Part shown: piece after piece, positions 1 to 5,770 of the stretch
Layout: the number at the start of each line of letters is the position of its first letter
Numbering within the stretch: the stretch's first letter is position 1
DNA from: CAZKYX01 sp964557125
Lineage (GTDB): Bacteria > Patescibacteriota > Microgenomatia > Levybacterales > GWA1-39-11
DNA: 7,556 nt
Direction of reading: 5' to 3'
Assembly (NCBI GenBank): GCA_964557125.1
Contig: CAZKYX010000043.1
Location: 1 to 7,556, forward strand
The notes under the pieces: generated by a model
What the model was told of the DNA's origin: nothing
Databases searched by the model: none
What the model saw: only the letters and a program-made list of their open reading frames with translations
Position numbers and translations under genes: made by a program

Positions 1-531
1 GGTACAAAGAGCACTGAATCTCAGCCAGCACGGTCATCTCAAATCACGACTGCTCCCACTCAAATAGTAGAAAGCACTATCGCACCCACCCAAGCTGTTG
101 ACTTGAATATCAGTTGTCAAAAGACAGGGCCTTCTCAAAAAAAAGAGTATCTTTTAACATACATTCTTAAGGAAGGGGATAGTTTTAAAAGTATCGCCAC
201 GACAGAGCTTGGGAATTCAACTCGCGTGAGTGAGTTAACAAAACTAAATGAAGACCAAAGAAATTTGACGGTTGGCTCAACAATTTTCCTTCCGCCAAAA
301 GATATAACTGAATCCACAGGAAATATTTCAGAAGTTAGTGGAAAAATTATTAAAAAAGACGATGCCTCATGGCAACTCACATATGGGGGTGGTGAAAAAG
401 GACTAGGAATATGGATGCCGGGGTTTTGGTTTAAAGACTTTACCGATAAAGATACCTATAAAGTTGGGGACTGTGTAACAATTCTATTCGATAATGGGGT
501 AAAAGTGTATTCAGTGAAAAAATCCTCTTAG
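1..531 (+). CDS. LysM-domain surface/secreted protein, 5' end missing
   Basis: The reading frame is open from the first base to the TAG at 529-531, so the gene starts upstream of the window. A TTG at 103 is only an internal codon. The first ~40 visible residues are a Ser/Thr/Pro/Gln-rich linker (e.g. ESTIAPTQAV). Visible residues ~54-99 form a LysM domain: a YILKEGDSFKSIA start, a central TKLNEDQRNLTVGS stretch and IFLPP at the end, the usual 'GDsl..IA...N...l..G..l.iP' plan. LysM modules bind N-acetylglucosamine-containing glycans such as peptidoglycan. The C-terminal ~70 residues (ISEVSGKI to VYSVKKSS) look beta-rich, with a KVGDCVTILFDNG turn that could be a small barrel; I do not recognise the family. 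The low-complexity linker suggests that an N-terminal membrane anchor or signal peptide lies upstream, which cannot be seen. The last 22 bases before the stop recur exactly at 2186-2207. Confidence 0.8.
   Translation, partial: GTKSTESQPARSSQITTAPTQIVESTIAPTQAVDLNISCQKTGPSQKKEYLLTYILKEGDSFKSIATTELGNSTRVSELTKLNEDQRNLTVGSTIFLPPKDITESTGNISEVSGKIIKKDDASWQLTYGGGEKGLGIWMPGFWFKDFTDKDTYKVGDCVTILFDNGVKVYSVKKSS
508..529 (+). repeat. 22-bp direct repeat, left copy
   Basis: This is an exact 22-bp match to 2186-2207, beginning TATTCAGTGAAAA and ending TCCTCTT. This copy encodes the last residues of the LysM gene (YSVKKSS) and its final base is the first base of that gene's TAG stop. Flanking bases differ on both sides (g/c before, a/c after), so the repeat is exactly 22 bp. 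A match this long is not expected by chance in a 7.5-kb window. Confidence 0.9.
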
Positions 532-536
532 TCCAC

Positions 537-564
537 TTGCAAATATCCTTACAAATGTCACAAT
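537..564 (+). promoter_or_regulatory. weak candidate promoter for the TPR membrane protein
   Basis: TTGCAA (537-542) and CACAAT (559-564) are separated by 16 bp, each matching about four of six consensus positions. The -10-like box ends 6 nt before the ATG at 571, which would put the transcript start at or next to the start codon. This is the same geometry as the better promoter at 2666-2694. There is no clear Shine-Dalgarno sequence before 571. The match is weak, and cotranscription with the LysM gene is equally possible. Confidence 0.25.
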
Positions 565-570
565 GAGAGT

Positions 571-2184
571 ATGCCCAATGAAGAAATTATTAAATTTATC
601 CTACTATCTCAACAGTCGGGAATTGGAAAAGATGAAATTATTTCAAAACTTCAGCAATCCGGATGGGGAATGCCAGATATTCAAATAGGATTTGATAGTA
701 TAGAAAAAGCCACACTGCCAAAAGCACCTTCTAAATACCAAGACGCATACGTTGTAAGTCCGTTTAAATTTATGTTCTTCTCAATTGTCACAGTAAGCTA
801 CTATCAAATTTATTGGATCTATAAACAGTGGGAAGCTATAAGAAAAATCAAAGGCGCCTCGATACATTCATTTTGGAGAACAATTATATTCTTCTACCTT
901 TTCTCATTTAGTAAAAATCTAAATGAAATTTATGATGAACCTGATATGAAAAAGCCACCTATTGGACTTTTGATATTTTTATCCATTATCATTCCAATTC
1001 TTGCATTAACAATTAATACATTTTTAATTCATGACCTAATAGCCAAATCCGTAATTGCGATACTTTTGTATATTGATATCCTCTTTACTCTTGCTATTCA
1101 ACGTTACATAAATAAAATTTATACTAAAGCTACCGGTATCATACCTTCGAACAAGTTTAGTACTAAAGAAATAATTGTTTCTCTAATTTTCTCGCTTTAT
1201 CTAATTGTTAACATTTATACATTAGTTACTGGCCTGGCAAATCACTATGAAAAAAGAGTGCTATTTAAAAATTGGACTGTTTATACAGGAGCCAAAGGAG
1301 ATAATTTCTCGATTGAAATCCCTTCCAAAAAACCGCGTACAAAACAGGAAGGAAGTGTAAATATTTATAATTCTTCACTTAATAATGAAATATATGAAAT
1401 ATATACATGGCCGTTTAATCTTGCCAAAATGGATAATGCACAAGCGTATCTTGACAACGAGTACGAGAATTTTCGCAAAAATGACCCTCTGAGAAATTTT
1501 CCTTTTCCCTCCCCATTTAAACCAGCCAAACTAAATAAGGGTACTTATCAAGGCTATCCATACAACGAGTACTCTATTAATTTGGGCTATGCAAAGTCGA
1601 AAGCAAGGATGTTAATTGCGGGCGCCTTGGTTTATCAAATGACATATACGTCAAGCTTTTATAGTGAGGAGGCTTTCCAAAAATTTGTAAATTCTCTGAA
1701 ATTTGTAGAGCAGCCTTCCCTGGTTTATAGTCACTTTCTAGCAGCACATTCTTACTTCGTCAACGGTGAATATAAAAAACAACTCGACGAGGCACAGATA
1801 GCGCTTACTTTGGCTACCACTGCCAGTGATAAGGCAATCGCTCATTACTGGATTGGGCTTGCCTACTTCAAACTCAATGATATGGCGCAAGCAGAAACTC
1901 ATCTTTTGCAAGCGGTAGCACTGGATCCGAAGTATGCCGGACCATACGTTACCCTTTCGGCTATTCAGTCAACTAGTGGCAACTTTCAGAAAGGTCTTGA
2001 ATATGCATTGAAGTGTCAAGAGCTTGATCCCAAATATGCGTGGTGTGAGAATAGCATTGGCCTTGCTCTCAATGGTTTGGGGAAAAAAAATGAAGGCATA
2101 GTACACCTTCAGAAAGCTGTTTCTCTTGACCCAGATACCTTAGTATTTCAAGATAATTTAACAAGAATGAAACAACAGAAGTAA
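571..2184 (+). CDS. polytopic membrane protein with C-terminal TPR repeats
   Basis: The product has 537 residues and no single recognised function; the visible parts are as follows. Residues ~4-45 (EEIIKFILL..GIGKDEIISKLQQSGW..) match the short helical 'I..yI......G.s.eeI...L...GW' motif common in Patescibacteria. Residues ~62-121, with a membrane segment and the YYQIYWIYKQWEAIRK motif, resemble DUF4234-like membrane domains. Hydrophobic helices follow at ~130-153, 157-178 and 200-221. Residues ~236-380 are a soluble alpha/beta stretch (FSIEIPSKKP, then YPYNEYSIN, then FQKFVNSLKF) reminiscent of PsbP/DUF1795-like folds. Residues ~386-522 hold about four TPR units, with repeated LDPKYA and A..L....G signatures. 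TPRs usually bind partner proteins. The ATG at 571 lacks a good ribosome site. GC is roughly 27-33% in samples of the membrane and middle parts but ~42-45% in the TPR part. The gene lies between the 22-bp direct repeats. A role as a membrane-anchored scaffold is inference only. Confidence 0.8.
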   Translation: MPNEEIIKFILLSQQSGIGKDEIISKLQQSGWGMPDIQIGFDSIEKATLPKAPSKYQDAYVVSPFKFMFFSIVTVSYYQIYWIYKQWEAIRKIKGASIHSFWRTIIFFYLFSFSKNLNEIYDEPDMKKPPIGLLIFLSIIIPILALTINTFLIHDLIAKSVIAILLYIDILFTLAIQRYINKIYTKATGIIPSNKFSTKEIIVSLIFSLYLIVNIYTLVTGLANHYEKRVLFKNWTVYTGAKGDNFSIEIPSKKPRTKQEGSVNIYNSSLNNEIYEIYTWPFNLAKMDNAQAYLDNEYENFRKNDPLRNFPFPSPFKPAKLNKGTYQGYPYNEYSINLGYAKSKARMLIAGALVYQMTYTSSFYSEEAFQKFVNSLKFVEQPSLVYSHFLAAHSYFVNGEYKKQLDEAQIALTLATTASDKAIAHYWIGLAYFKLNDMAQAETHLLQAVALDPKYAGPYVTLSAIQSTSGNFQKGLEYALKCQELDPKYAWCENSIGLALNGLGKKNEGIVHLQKAVSLDPDTLVFQDNLTRMKQQK

Positions 2185-2185
2185 C

Positions 2186-2207
2186 TATTCAGTGAAAAAA
2201 TCCTCTT
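2186..2207 (+). repeat. 22-bp direct repeat, right copy
   Basis: This is an exact copy of 508-529, starting 1 bp after the stop codon of the TPR gene and ending 2 bp before the stop codon of the convergent regulator gene. Here the sequence is non-coding, whereas the left copy is coding. The copy-to-copy distance is 1678 bp and exactly one gene lies between them. Confidence 0.9.
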
Positions 2208-2211
2208 CACT
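2191..2211. other. small inverted repeat between convergent genes
   Basis: AGTGAA (2191-2196) is complementary to TTCACT (2206-2211), enclosing a 9-nt loop. It lies in the 25-bp gap between the convergent TPR and winged-helix genes and overlaps the stop codon of the latter. The position fits a bidirectional terminator, but the stem is only 6 bp and neither side has a T tract, so termination is a weak inference. The left arm belongs to the duplicated 22-mer. Confidence 0.25.
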
Positions 2212-2659
2212 AAAGATTAATTCTATAACCGTATCGAGGACGCGTTTCTAAAACTCTATGTTTCATTTCATCTTCAACTGGTATTTTACCTCTAATACGC
2301 CGTATGTGAACCCTAACAGAACCAGCGTATGAGGCGTCTTTCATGCCAATCATTGCAACCGTTAATTCAATTGTCGGAACATAAGTGTTTGGTGTTTCGA
2401 AAAGTCTTGTCAATGCTTTGTTTTCAAACGATGTGAGTCGTGTTATTACATCTTCTCGAATAAAGAGCCTATTTACTCTATCGTAGTCAAAACCTGCTGG
2501 ATGATGCATGACTGTTTGTGTACTTTCTGACATTGGAAGAAAGCCTTGTTCAAAAGGCATTTCAGAATAAGACTCAAGCATCTTTGCACCCTGATTAAAT
2601 TTAGGATTGGGATCAAGTCTAAGGTGTCTGGCAATACTATCTATAGATTCTTTTGACAT
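2210..2659 (-). CDS. OmpR/PhoB-type winged-helix DNA-binding protein without receiver domain
   Basis: This 149-residue protein is probably a transcription factor. Residues ~60-149 follow the Trans_reg_C (OmpR/PhoB C-terminal) plan. DYDRVNRLFIREDVITRLTSFENKALTRLFETPN matches the N-terminal sheet and the 'LT..E..lL..L...p' helix. TIELTVAMIG matches the 'sre.L...vwG' helix. YAGSVRVHIRRIRGKI (111-126) is the recognition helix in the family's 'r.VdvhI.rLR.Ki' form, and VLETRPRYGYRINL is the C-terminal wing hairpin. The first ~59 residues do not form a response-regulator receiver: there is no phospho-acceptor Asp context and the segment is too short. This is therefore an orphan DNA-binding domain with a polar N-terminal tail. 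The ATG at 2659 is chosen because a promoter sits directly upstream. It may control the operon at 3157-7193 or the neighbouring membrane gene; both are inference. The gene is convergent with the TPR gene and divergent from the glycan operon. Confidence 0.85.
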   Translation of the reverse strand: MSKESIDSIARHLRLDPNPKFNQGAKMLESYSEMPFEQGFLPMSESTQTVMHHPAGFDYDRVNRLFIREDVITRLTSFENKALTRLFETPNTYVPTIELTVAMIGMKDASYAGSVRVHIRRIRGKIPVEDEMKHRVLETRPRYGYRINL

Positions 2660-2665
2660 GAGTGG

Positions 2666-2694
2666 ATTATACGTTCAGAGAGCCTCATGCGCAA
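2666..2694 (-). promoter_or_regulatory. promoter of the winged-helix gene, probably leaderless
   Basis: On the minus strand, TTGCGC (2694-2689) and a perfect TATAAT (2671-2666) are separated by exactly 17 bp. Only 6 nt (CCACTC) lie between the -10 box and the ATG at 2659. The usual start point about 7 nt after the -10 box would be the A of the start codon. No Shine-Dalgarno sequence is present, consistent with a leaderless mRNA. Confidence 0.65.
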
Positions 2695-2843
2695 CTCACA
2701 GTTTGTTTTGACAGGTAGTTCCCGAATGTATCGGAAAAAAAGGATAAAGCCTGTCCTTCCTCATCTTAGGTTCAAATATAGTAAATCTTATTCTCTTTTT
2801 AACAGAGTATATAAAATAATATCTAAATATATCATTTTAAGGG

Positions 2844-2872
2844 TTGACAGCCTGAAAATTCTCCCCTATAGT
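2844..2872 (+). promoter_or_regulatory. strong sigma-70-type promoter for the glycan operon
   Basis: A perfect TTGACA (2844-2849) is followed after exactly 17 bp by TATAGT (2867-2872, 5 of 6 to consensus). An A/T-rich tract lies immediately upstream. Transcription should start near 2879, giving a leader of about 280 nt before the TTG at 3157. An inverted repeat CAGCC (2848-2852)/GGCTG (2876-2880) brackets the spacer and -10 box and could be an operator. Confidence 0.75.
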
Positions 2873-2886
2873 ATGGGCTGAAACAA

Positions 2887-2918
2887 AAATGATGAGCCGT
2901 TTAACGCGGTTGTCATTT
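2887..2918 (+). other. hairpin near the 5' end of the predicted leader RNA
   Basis: AAATGA (2887-2892) pairs with TCATTT (2913-2918), and GCCG (2896-2899) pairs with CGGT (2907-2910). A small internal loop (3 nt against 2 nt) separates the two stems and the terminal loop is TTTAACG. It starts about 8 nt after the predicted transcript start. It could stabilise the leader or be part of a structured regulatory RNA. No T tract follows, so it is not a classical terminator. Confidence 0.45.
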
Positions 2919-2971
2919 CTGTATTTACTACAATGCAGTAAGCTGTTGGGAGTAACGCATTCCCACTCACC

Positions 2972-2989
2972 TTAACGCAGTGTTGACGC
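2972..2989 (+). promoter_or_regulatory. candidate OmpR/PhoB-type operator (two 7-bp direct repeats, 11-bp pitch)
   Basis: TTAACGC (2972-2978) and TTGACGC (2983-2989) are direct repeats differing at one base, separated by 4 bp (AGTG). A 7-4-7 direct repeat is the known binding layout for tandem OmpR/PhoB-family winged-helix domains. More copies of the core occur at 2901-2907 (TTAACGC) and 2952-2958 (GTAACGC, 20 bp before the first half-site). The adjacent minus-strand gene encodes just such a domain. A weak promoter-like pair lies downstream (TTGAAA 2993-2998, TATAAA 3014-3019, 15-bp spacer) and could be activator-dependent. Function is inference. Confidence 0.4.
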
Positions 2990-3145
2990 ACATTGAAAAC
3001 TTACAGGAAAGGTTATAAAAATGCCACCCAATCTTACAAAACACTTTCGTTTCAGCTTTAGGTTTTGGTAACCATAAAGTGCAAAGAGTGCCTTTTAACG
3101 TGGTAGAACGAACAACAAAATCTTATTCCATTTCGGAAACCATCT

Positions 3146-3151
3146 AGGAGG
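3146..3151 (+). promoter_or_regulatory. perfect Shine-Dalgarno site that fixes the TTG start at 3157
   Basis: AGGAGG lies 5 nt before TTG 3157-3159. It is the only full-consensus ribosome site seen in the window. It selects the TTG over any later ATG, since the prenyltransferase homology (RPKQWAKN) starts only 14 residues in. Confidence 0.85.
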
Positions 3152-3156
3152 ATTTC

Positions 3157-4053
3157 TTGAGAAACTTGTCTATCACGCACCTTACTCTAGCGTGTCGTCC
3201 GAAACAATGGGCAAAAAATATATTTGTCCTAACACCTCTACTCTTCCTATTTTCACAAACAGAAGAGTACACAGTGAAACAGGTACTAACTCTACTTCCT
3301 CTGTTTTGCATCTTTTGCTTGGCAGCAAGTAGTGTGTACCTTATCAACGACATCGGTGATCGCAAAAAAGATCGCGAACACCCAAAAAAAAGATTTCGAG
3401 CAATAGCCTCAGGAAGGCTTTCAGTAAAAGCAGCAACAATTGCTGCATCTTTTTTCATAGCGGTTGGACTTATCGTTTCCTTTTTTATTGGCTCTTTTGA
3501 GCTAGCAGGAGCGATTTGCAGTTATCTCATATTTAATCTCATCTACACTTTCTCACTCAAACACATCCCGATTGTGGATGTATTTCTTGTTGGGAGTATG
3601 TACGGGATACGCATCCTCTCCTCATTCATTGCAACTTCGGTATTTCCGGATATGTGGTGGTTGTGGGTTGTATGTGGAACACTTCTTGCAACGGCAATAG
3701 AACTTGGAAAACGCAAATGCGAATCGATGCATCTTGGAACTACAGGAACGACTCGTAAAACTCTAACGTTTTACACAGAAAAAACAATGCATCGCATGTA
3801 TCTTGCAGTCTCTCTATTGACGAGCACGACTTTCTTTCTGGCGGCAACGCCTGTGAGCCTTTACATTGCTCTCGGGTGTTCACCCATTATTTATCTTGCG
3901 ATGAGACGATTTAACACTCTCATCTCCAAAACGGAATCTGACATCCACCCACAAGAAGTAATTCTTGGCGACAAACTGATACTCACATATCTGGGTGCCT
4001 TTGGAATGATATTCATTGCAAGTGCAACCCAATTTCAACTACTTTCTCTATAA
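3157..4053 (+). CDS. UbiA-family decaprenyl-phosphate phosphoribosyltransferase-like enzyme
   Basis: This is a 298-residue polytopic membrane protein of the UbiA superfamily, closest by motif to decaprenyl-phosphate 5-phosphoribosyltransferase (DPPR synthase, mycobacterial UbiA/Rv3806c type). That enzyme moves phosphoribose from PRPP to polyprenyl phosphate, the first step to polyprenyl-phosphoryl-arabinose. Visible motifs are RPKQWAKN (14-21); the Mg-binding NDIGDRKKD (64-72, NDxxDxxxD) followed by REHPKKRFRAIASG (73-86), the 'DR.HP.KR.RPIASG' signature of this subgroup; the second loop YTFSLKHIPIVDVFLVGSMYGIRIL (130-154, conserved Asp141); and LGKRKCE (183-189) with R200. About eight to nine hydrophobic helices fit the family, and length is normal. 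The TTG start is fixed by the ribosome site at 3146-3151. It is the first gene of a three-gene operon. No decaprenylphosphoryl-ribose epimerase (DprE1/DprE2) is in the window, so whether the final sugar is arabinose or ribose cannot be told, nor can the polyprenyl chain length. Confidence 0.85.
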   Translation: MRNLSITHLTLACRPKQWAKNIFVLTPLLFLFSQTEEYTVKQVLTLLPLFCIFCLAASSVYLINDIGDRKKDREHPKKRFRAIASGRLSVKAATIAASFFIAVGLIVSFFIGSFELAGAICSYLIFNLIYTFSLKHIPIVDVFLVGSMYGIRILSSFIATSVFPDMWWLWVVCGTLLATAIELGKRKCESMHLGTTGTTRKTLTFYTEKTMHRMYLAVSLLTSTTFFLAATPVSLYIALGCSPIIYLAMRRFNTLISKTESDIHPQEVILGDKLILTYLGAFGMIFIASATQFQLLSL

Positions 4054-4066
4054 ACAAAAGAGAGGA

Positions 4067-5770
4067 ATGCGAGCTTTTGATATGTCACTTATCAACTTTC
4101 CGCTGAGCAAAGACTCTCGGTGGAAACCACAAAAAAAGGTGGATACTCAACCGCCCAACCCAAAAACAGCCACTACAAAACGGGACTATGTCCTACTGCT
4201 AACCATGCTGTTGGCAATTGTCGCTTCTGTAGTTAGCTGTTTTTACTTTTATCAACAGGGCCTCATTACGGCTTTCCGTGATGGAGAAGCACGACTTATC
4301 ATCTCCCGTTTTGTGGTTGATTCCAACAACCAAGGGGTAACAAATCTTGCCGGAAACTGGCCTCCTTCACCACACAGTGAATGGGTCATTTTCATATGGA
4401 ATGATTTTTTATTCCACTCAGGACTCGCTGGAGCAATTCCCTCGATGTTCTGGTATATGGTGTCGGTTTTCTTCTTATACAAGATGATTGTACGACTCAC
4501 AAACGACCAATGGGCGGGATTTGTTGGTGTTGTTGCATTTTCAGCAGTGAATCTGCTTTACATGCAAGCAACGCCTATGTCTGAAGTTCCATTCATTGGC
4601 CGAGTGCTCATGTGTGGATATTTTCTAACCCGCTGGGTCCAGAATACCGATAAATGGTACTTTCTGTTCCTTGCTGGTTTGGCAGTTTGCTGGGCAACTC
4701 TTACACGATATGAGAGCTGGGGATTACTCCCTATTGTGCTTATCATCGTGGTTCTTACCGGCCTTACAAATAAGTTTGGCTGGGAAAAAATTCATGCTTA
4801 TCTTCATGTTATTGGACCTGTCGCAATTTCTGGGATTGTTTTTTGGCTTGGAGTTAACTGGGTTATTTTTGGTGACCCGTTCTTCTTTGCCAGAAGTGAA
4901 TTCTCGGCAGGACAAATAGCAGAAAGGACCTTTAACGGACTTGATCCGTCGCTCAGAACAGAGGGCAACCTCTTTCTTGATGCTAAGATTTTAAGCCGAA
5001 GCTCTATTGACATTATCGGATTACCGGTAATTGTGTTAGCTCTTTTGGGAATGATAAAACTATTGTTTTCCAAAAGAACAACTCCTGAAAAATTAGTCGG
5101 ATTGACCCTTGCATACCCAATTGCGTTCTACCTCATAACAATGTACGTAGGATTCAGCACGGTAATTTGGCATCCTGACTACTTCAACGGACAGAATTGG
5201 GGAACACGCTATCTTACGCTCATGCTTCCTGCGGTCGGTTTATTTACCGGCTTTCTCGTAGCAAAACACGGAATTTGGCTTAAACTCCCCATTCTCACGG
5301 TACTTGTCGCCTCCTCTGTTATGACAGCCCAATCCGGGCTTCTTACGGTAAATGAGGCAAAGACATACCCACAAGATCCTTCAACCGCTGCAAGAAATCG
5401 GCTAGCTGTATGGCTTGATTCTCACTACGACCGTGGACTGATACTTCTTTTCCGCGTTGGTAATGAACGGGTCATATTCACTTCAACAGTACCGCTTGAT
5501 AAGCTGGTATATGAAGGAAGCGAGCCAAAATTCTGGCATAGTGCACTCGAAAACCCAGTCGAAAAACACATCGATTGGATAATCATGAGAAGCAATCTTA
5601 ATGGCAAACCCGACTTAGTCTGGCAGAGCCTGAAAGATACCGATATTCTTGCAGAAAATTACTACCTTGCCTATACAGATGAGGAAGTTGTTGTCTACAA
5701 GATTATTCCAGGAAGGGACGTTAAGTCCCAAGAGAGATTGAGCAGTGGCAAGCAACAAGGAACACCTTAA
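4067..5770 (+). CDS. GT-C-type polytopic membrane glycosyltransferase
   Basis: The product (567 residues from this ATG) is a multi-spanning membrane protein resembling GT39/ArnT/PMT-like GT-C transferases, which use polyprenyl-phosphate sugars on the outer face of the membrane. A polar N-tail (~1-40) precedes TM1 (~41-63). The first outer loop holds FRDGEARLIISRFVVDSNNQGVTNL, with candidate catalytic D72/E74. It corresponds to the 'D..AHL.iAR.vvDS..PG..qlg' loop of many actinobacterial and CPR GT-C proteins, and WPPSPH follows. TPMSEVPF (169-176), LTRYESW (212-218) and NWGTRY (377-382) are further family-like motifs. Many helices follow, then a soluble C-terminal domain (~430-567). The start is uncertain: ATG 4067 abuts a GAGAGG stretch, ATG 4082 has only a weak GAG, and a TTG at 4016 would overlap the previous gene by 38 nt. 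The gene follows the phosphoribosyltransferase by 13 nt and overlaps the next gene by 26 nt. Use of a polyprenyl-phospho-pentose donor is inferred from context; the acceptor is unknown. Confidence 0.75.
   Translation: MRAFDMSLINFPLSKDSRWKPQKKVDTQPPNPKTATTKRDYVLLLTMLLAIVASVVSCFYFYQQGLITAFRDGEARLIISRFVVDSNNQGVTNLAGNWPPSPHSEWVIFIWNDFLFHSGLAGAIPSMFWYMVSVFFLYKMIVRLTNDQWAGFVGVVAFSAVNLLYMQATPMSEVPFIGRVLMCGYFLTRWVQNTDKWYFLFLAGLAVCWATLTRYESWGLLPIVLIIVVLTGLTNKFGWEKIHAYLHVIGPVAISGIVFWLGVNWVIFGDPFFFARSEFSAGQIAERTFNGLDPSLRTEGNLFLDAKILSRSSIDIIGLPVIVLALLGMIKLLFSKRTTPEKLVGLTLAYPIAFYLITMYVGFSTVIWHPDYFNGQNWGTRYLTLMLPAVGLFTGFLVAKHGIWLKLPILTVLVASSVMTAQSGLLTVNEAKTYPQDPSTAARNRLAVWLDSHYDRGLILLFRVGNERVIFTSTVPLDKLVYEGSEPKFWHSALENPVEKHIDWIIMRSNLNGKPDLVWQSLKDTDILAENYYLAYTDEEVVVYKIIPGRDVKSQERLSSGKQQGTP

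Larger units (their letters stand above)
2660..3156. other. 497-bp regulatory intergenic region
   Basis: No convincing gene lies between the divergent winged-helix gene and the glycan operon. The region holds the minus-strand promoter at 2666-2694, a strongly AT-rich stretch around 2767-2840, and a near-consensus plus-strand promoter at 2844-2872. The AT stretch could act as an UP element for that promoter. Downstream are hairpins at 2887-2918 and 2947-2965, TAACGC motifs, an inverted repeat CACTTT (3042-3047)/AAAGTG (3076-3081) enclosing GGTT (3061-3064)/AACC (3070-3073), and the ribosome site at 3146-3151. A 64-codon ORF at 2687-2881 is judged spurious. Confidence 0.7.

Noticed and set aside
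103..531. Taking TTG 103 as the start of the LysM gene
   Set aside because: The frame is open back to base 1 with a typical Ser/Thr/Pro linker, there is no ribosome site before 103, and no anchor or signal peptide would remain.
508..2207. Calling the repeat-flanked segment an insertion sequence
   Set aside because: There is no transposase or integrase, no terminal inverted repeats at the segment ends, and a 22-bp direct repeat is longer than usual target-site duplications.
2708..2736. TTGACA at 2708-2713 as a plus-strand promoter
   Set aside because: No -10-like hexamer occurs 15-19 bp downstream (the sequence there is GTATCGGAA).
2765..2790. GGTTCAAAT resembling a tRNA T-loop
   Set aside because: The flanking bases do not pair as a T stem, and no acceptor stem, anticodon arm or D arm can be built around it.
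2687..2881. 64-codon plus-strand ORF in the intergenic region
   Set aside because: It has no ribosome site and no recognisable or plausible protein pattern, and it covers both promoters, including the whole TTGACA-TATAGT promoter at 2844-2872.
3144..3458. 104-codon minus-strand ORF opposite the phosphoribosyltransferase
   Set aside because: It lies antisense to the strongly conserved NDxxDxxxD region and the ribosome site. Its Arg/Ser/Cys-rich product is typical of a shadow frame.
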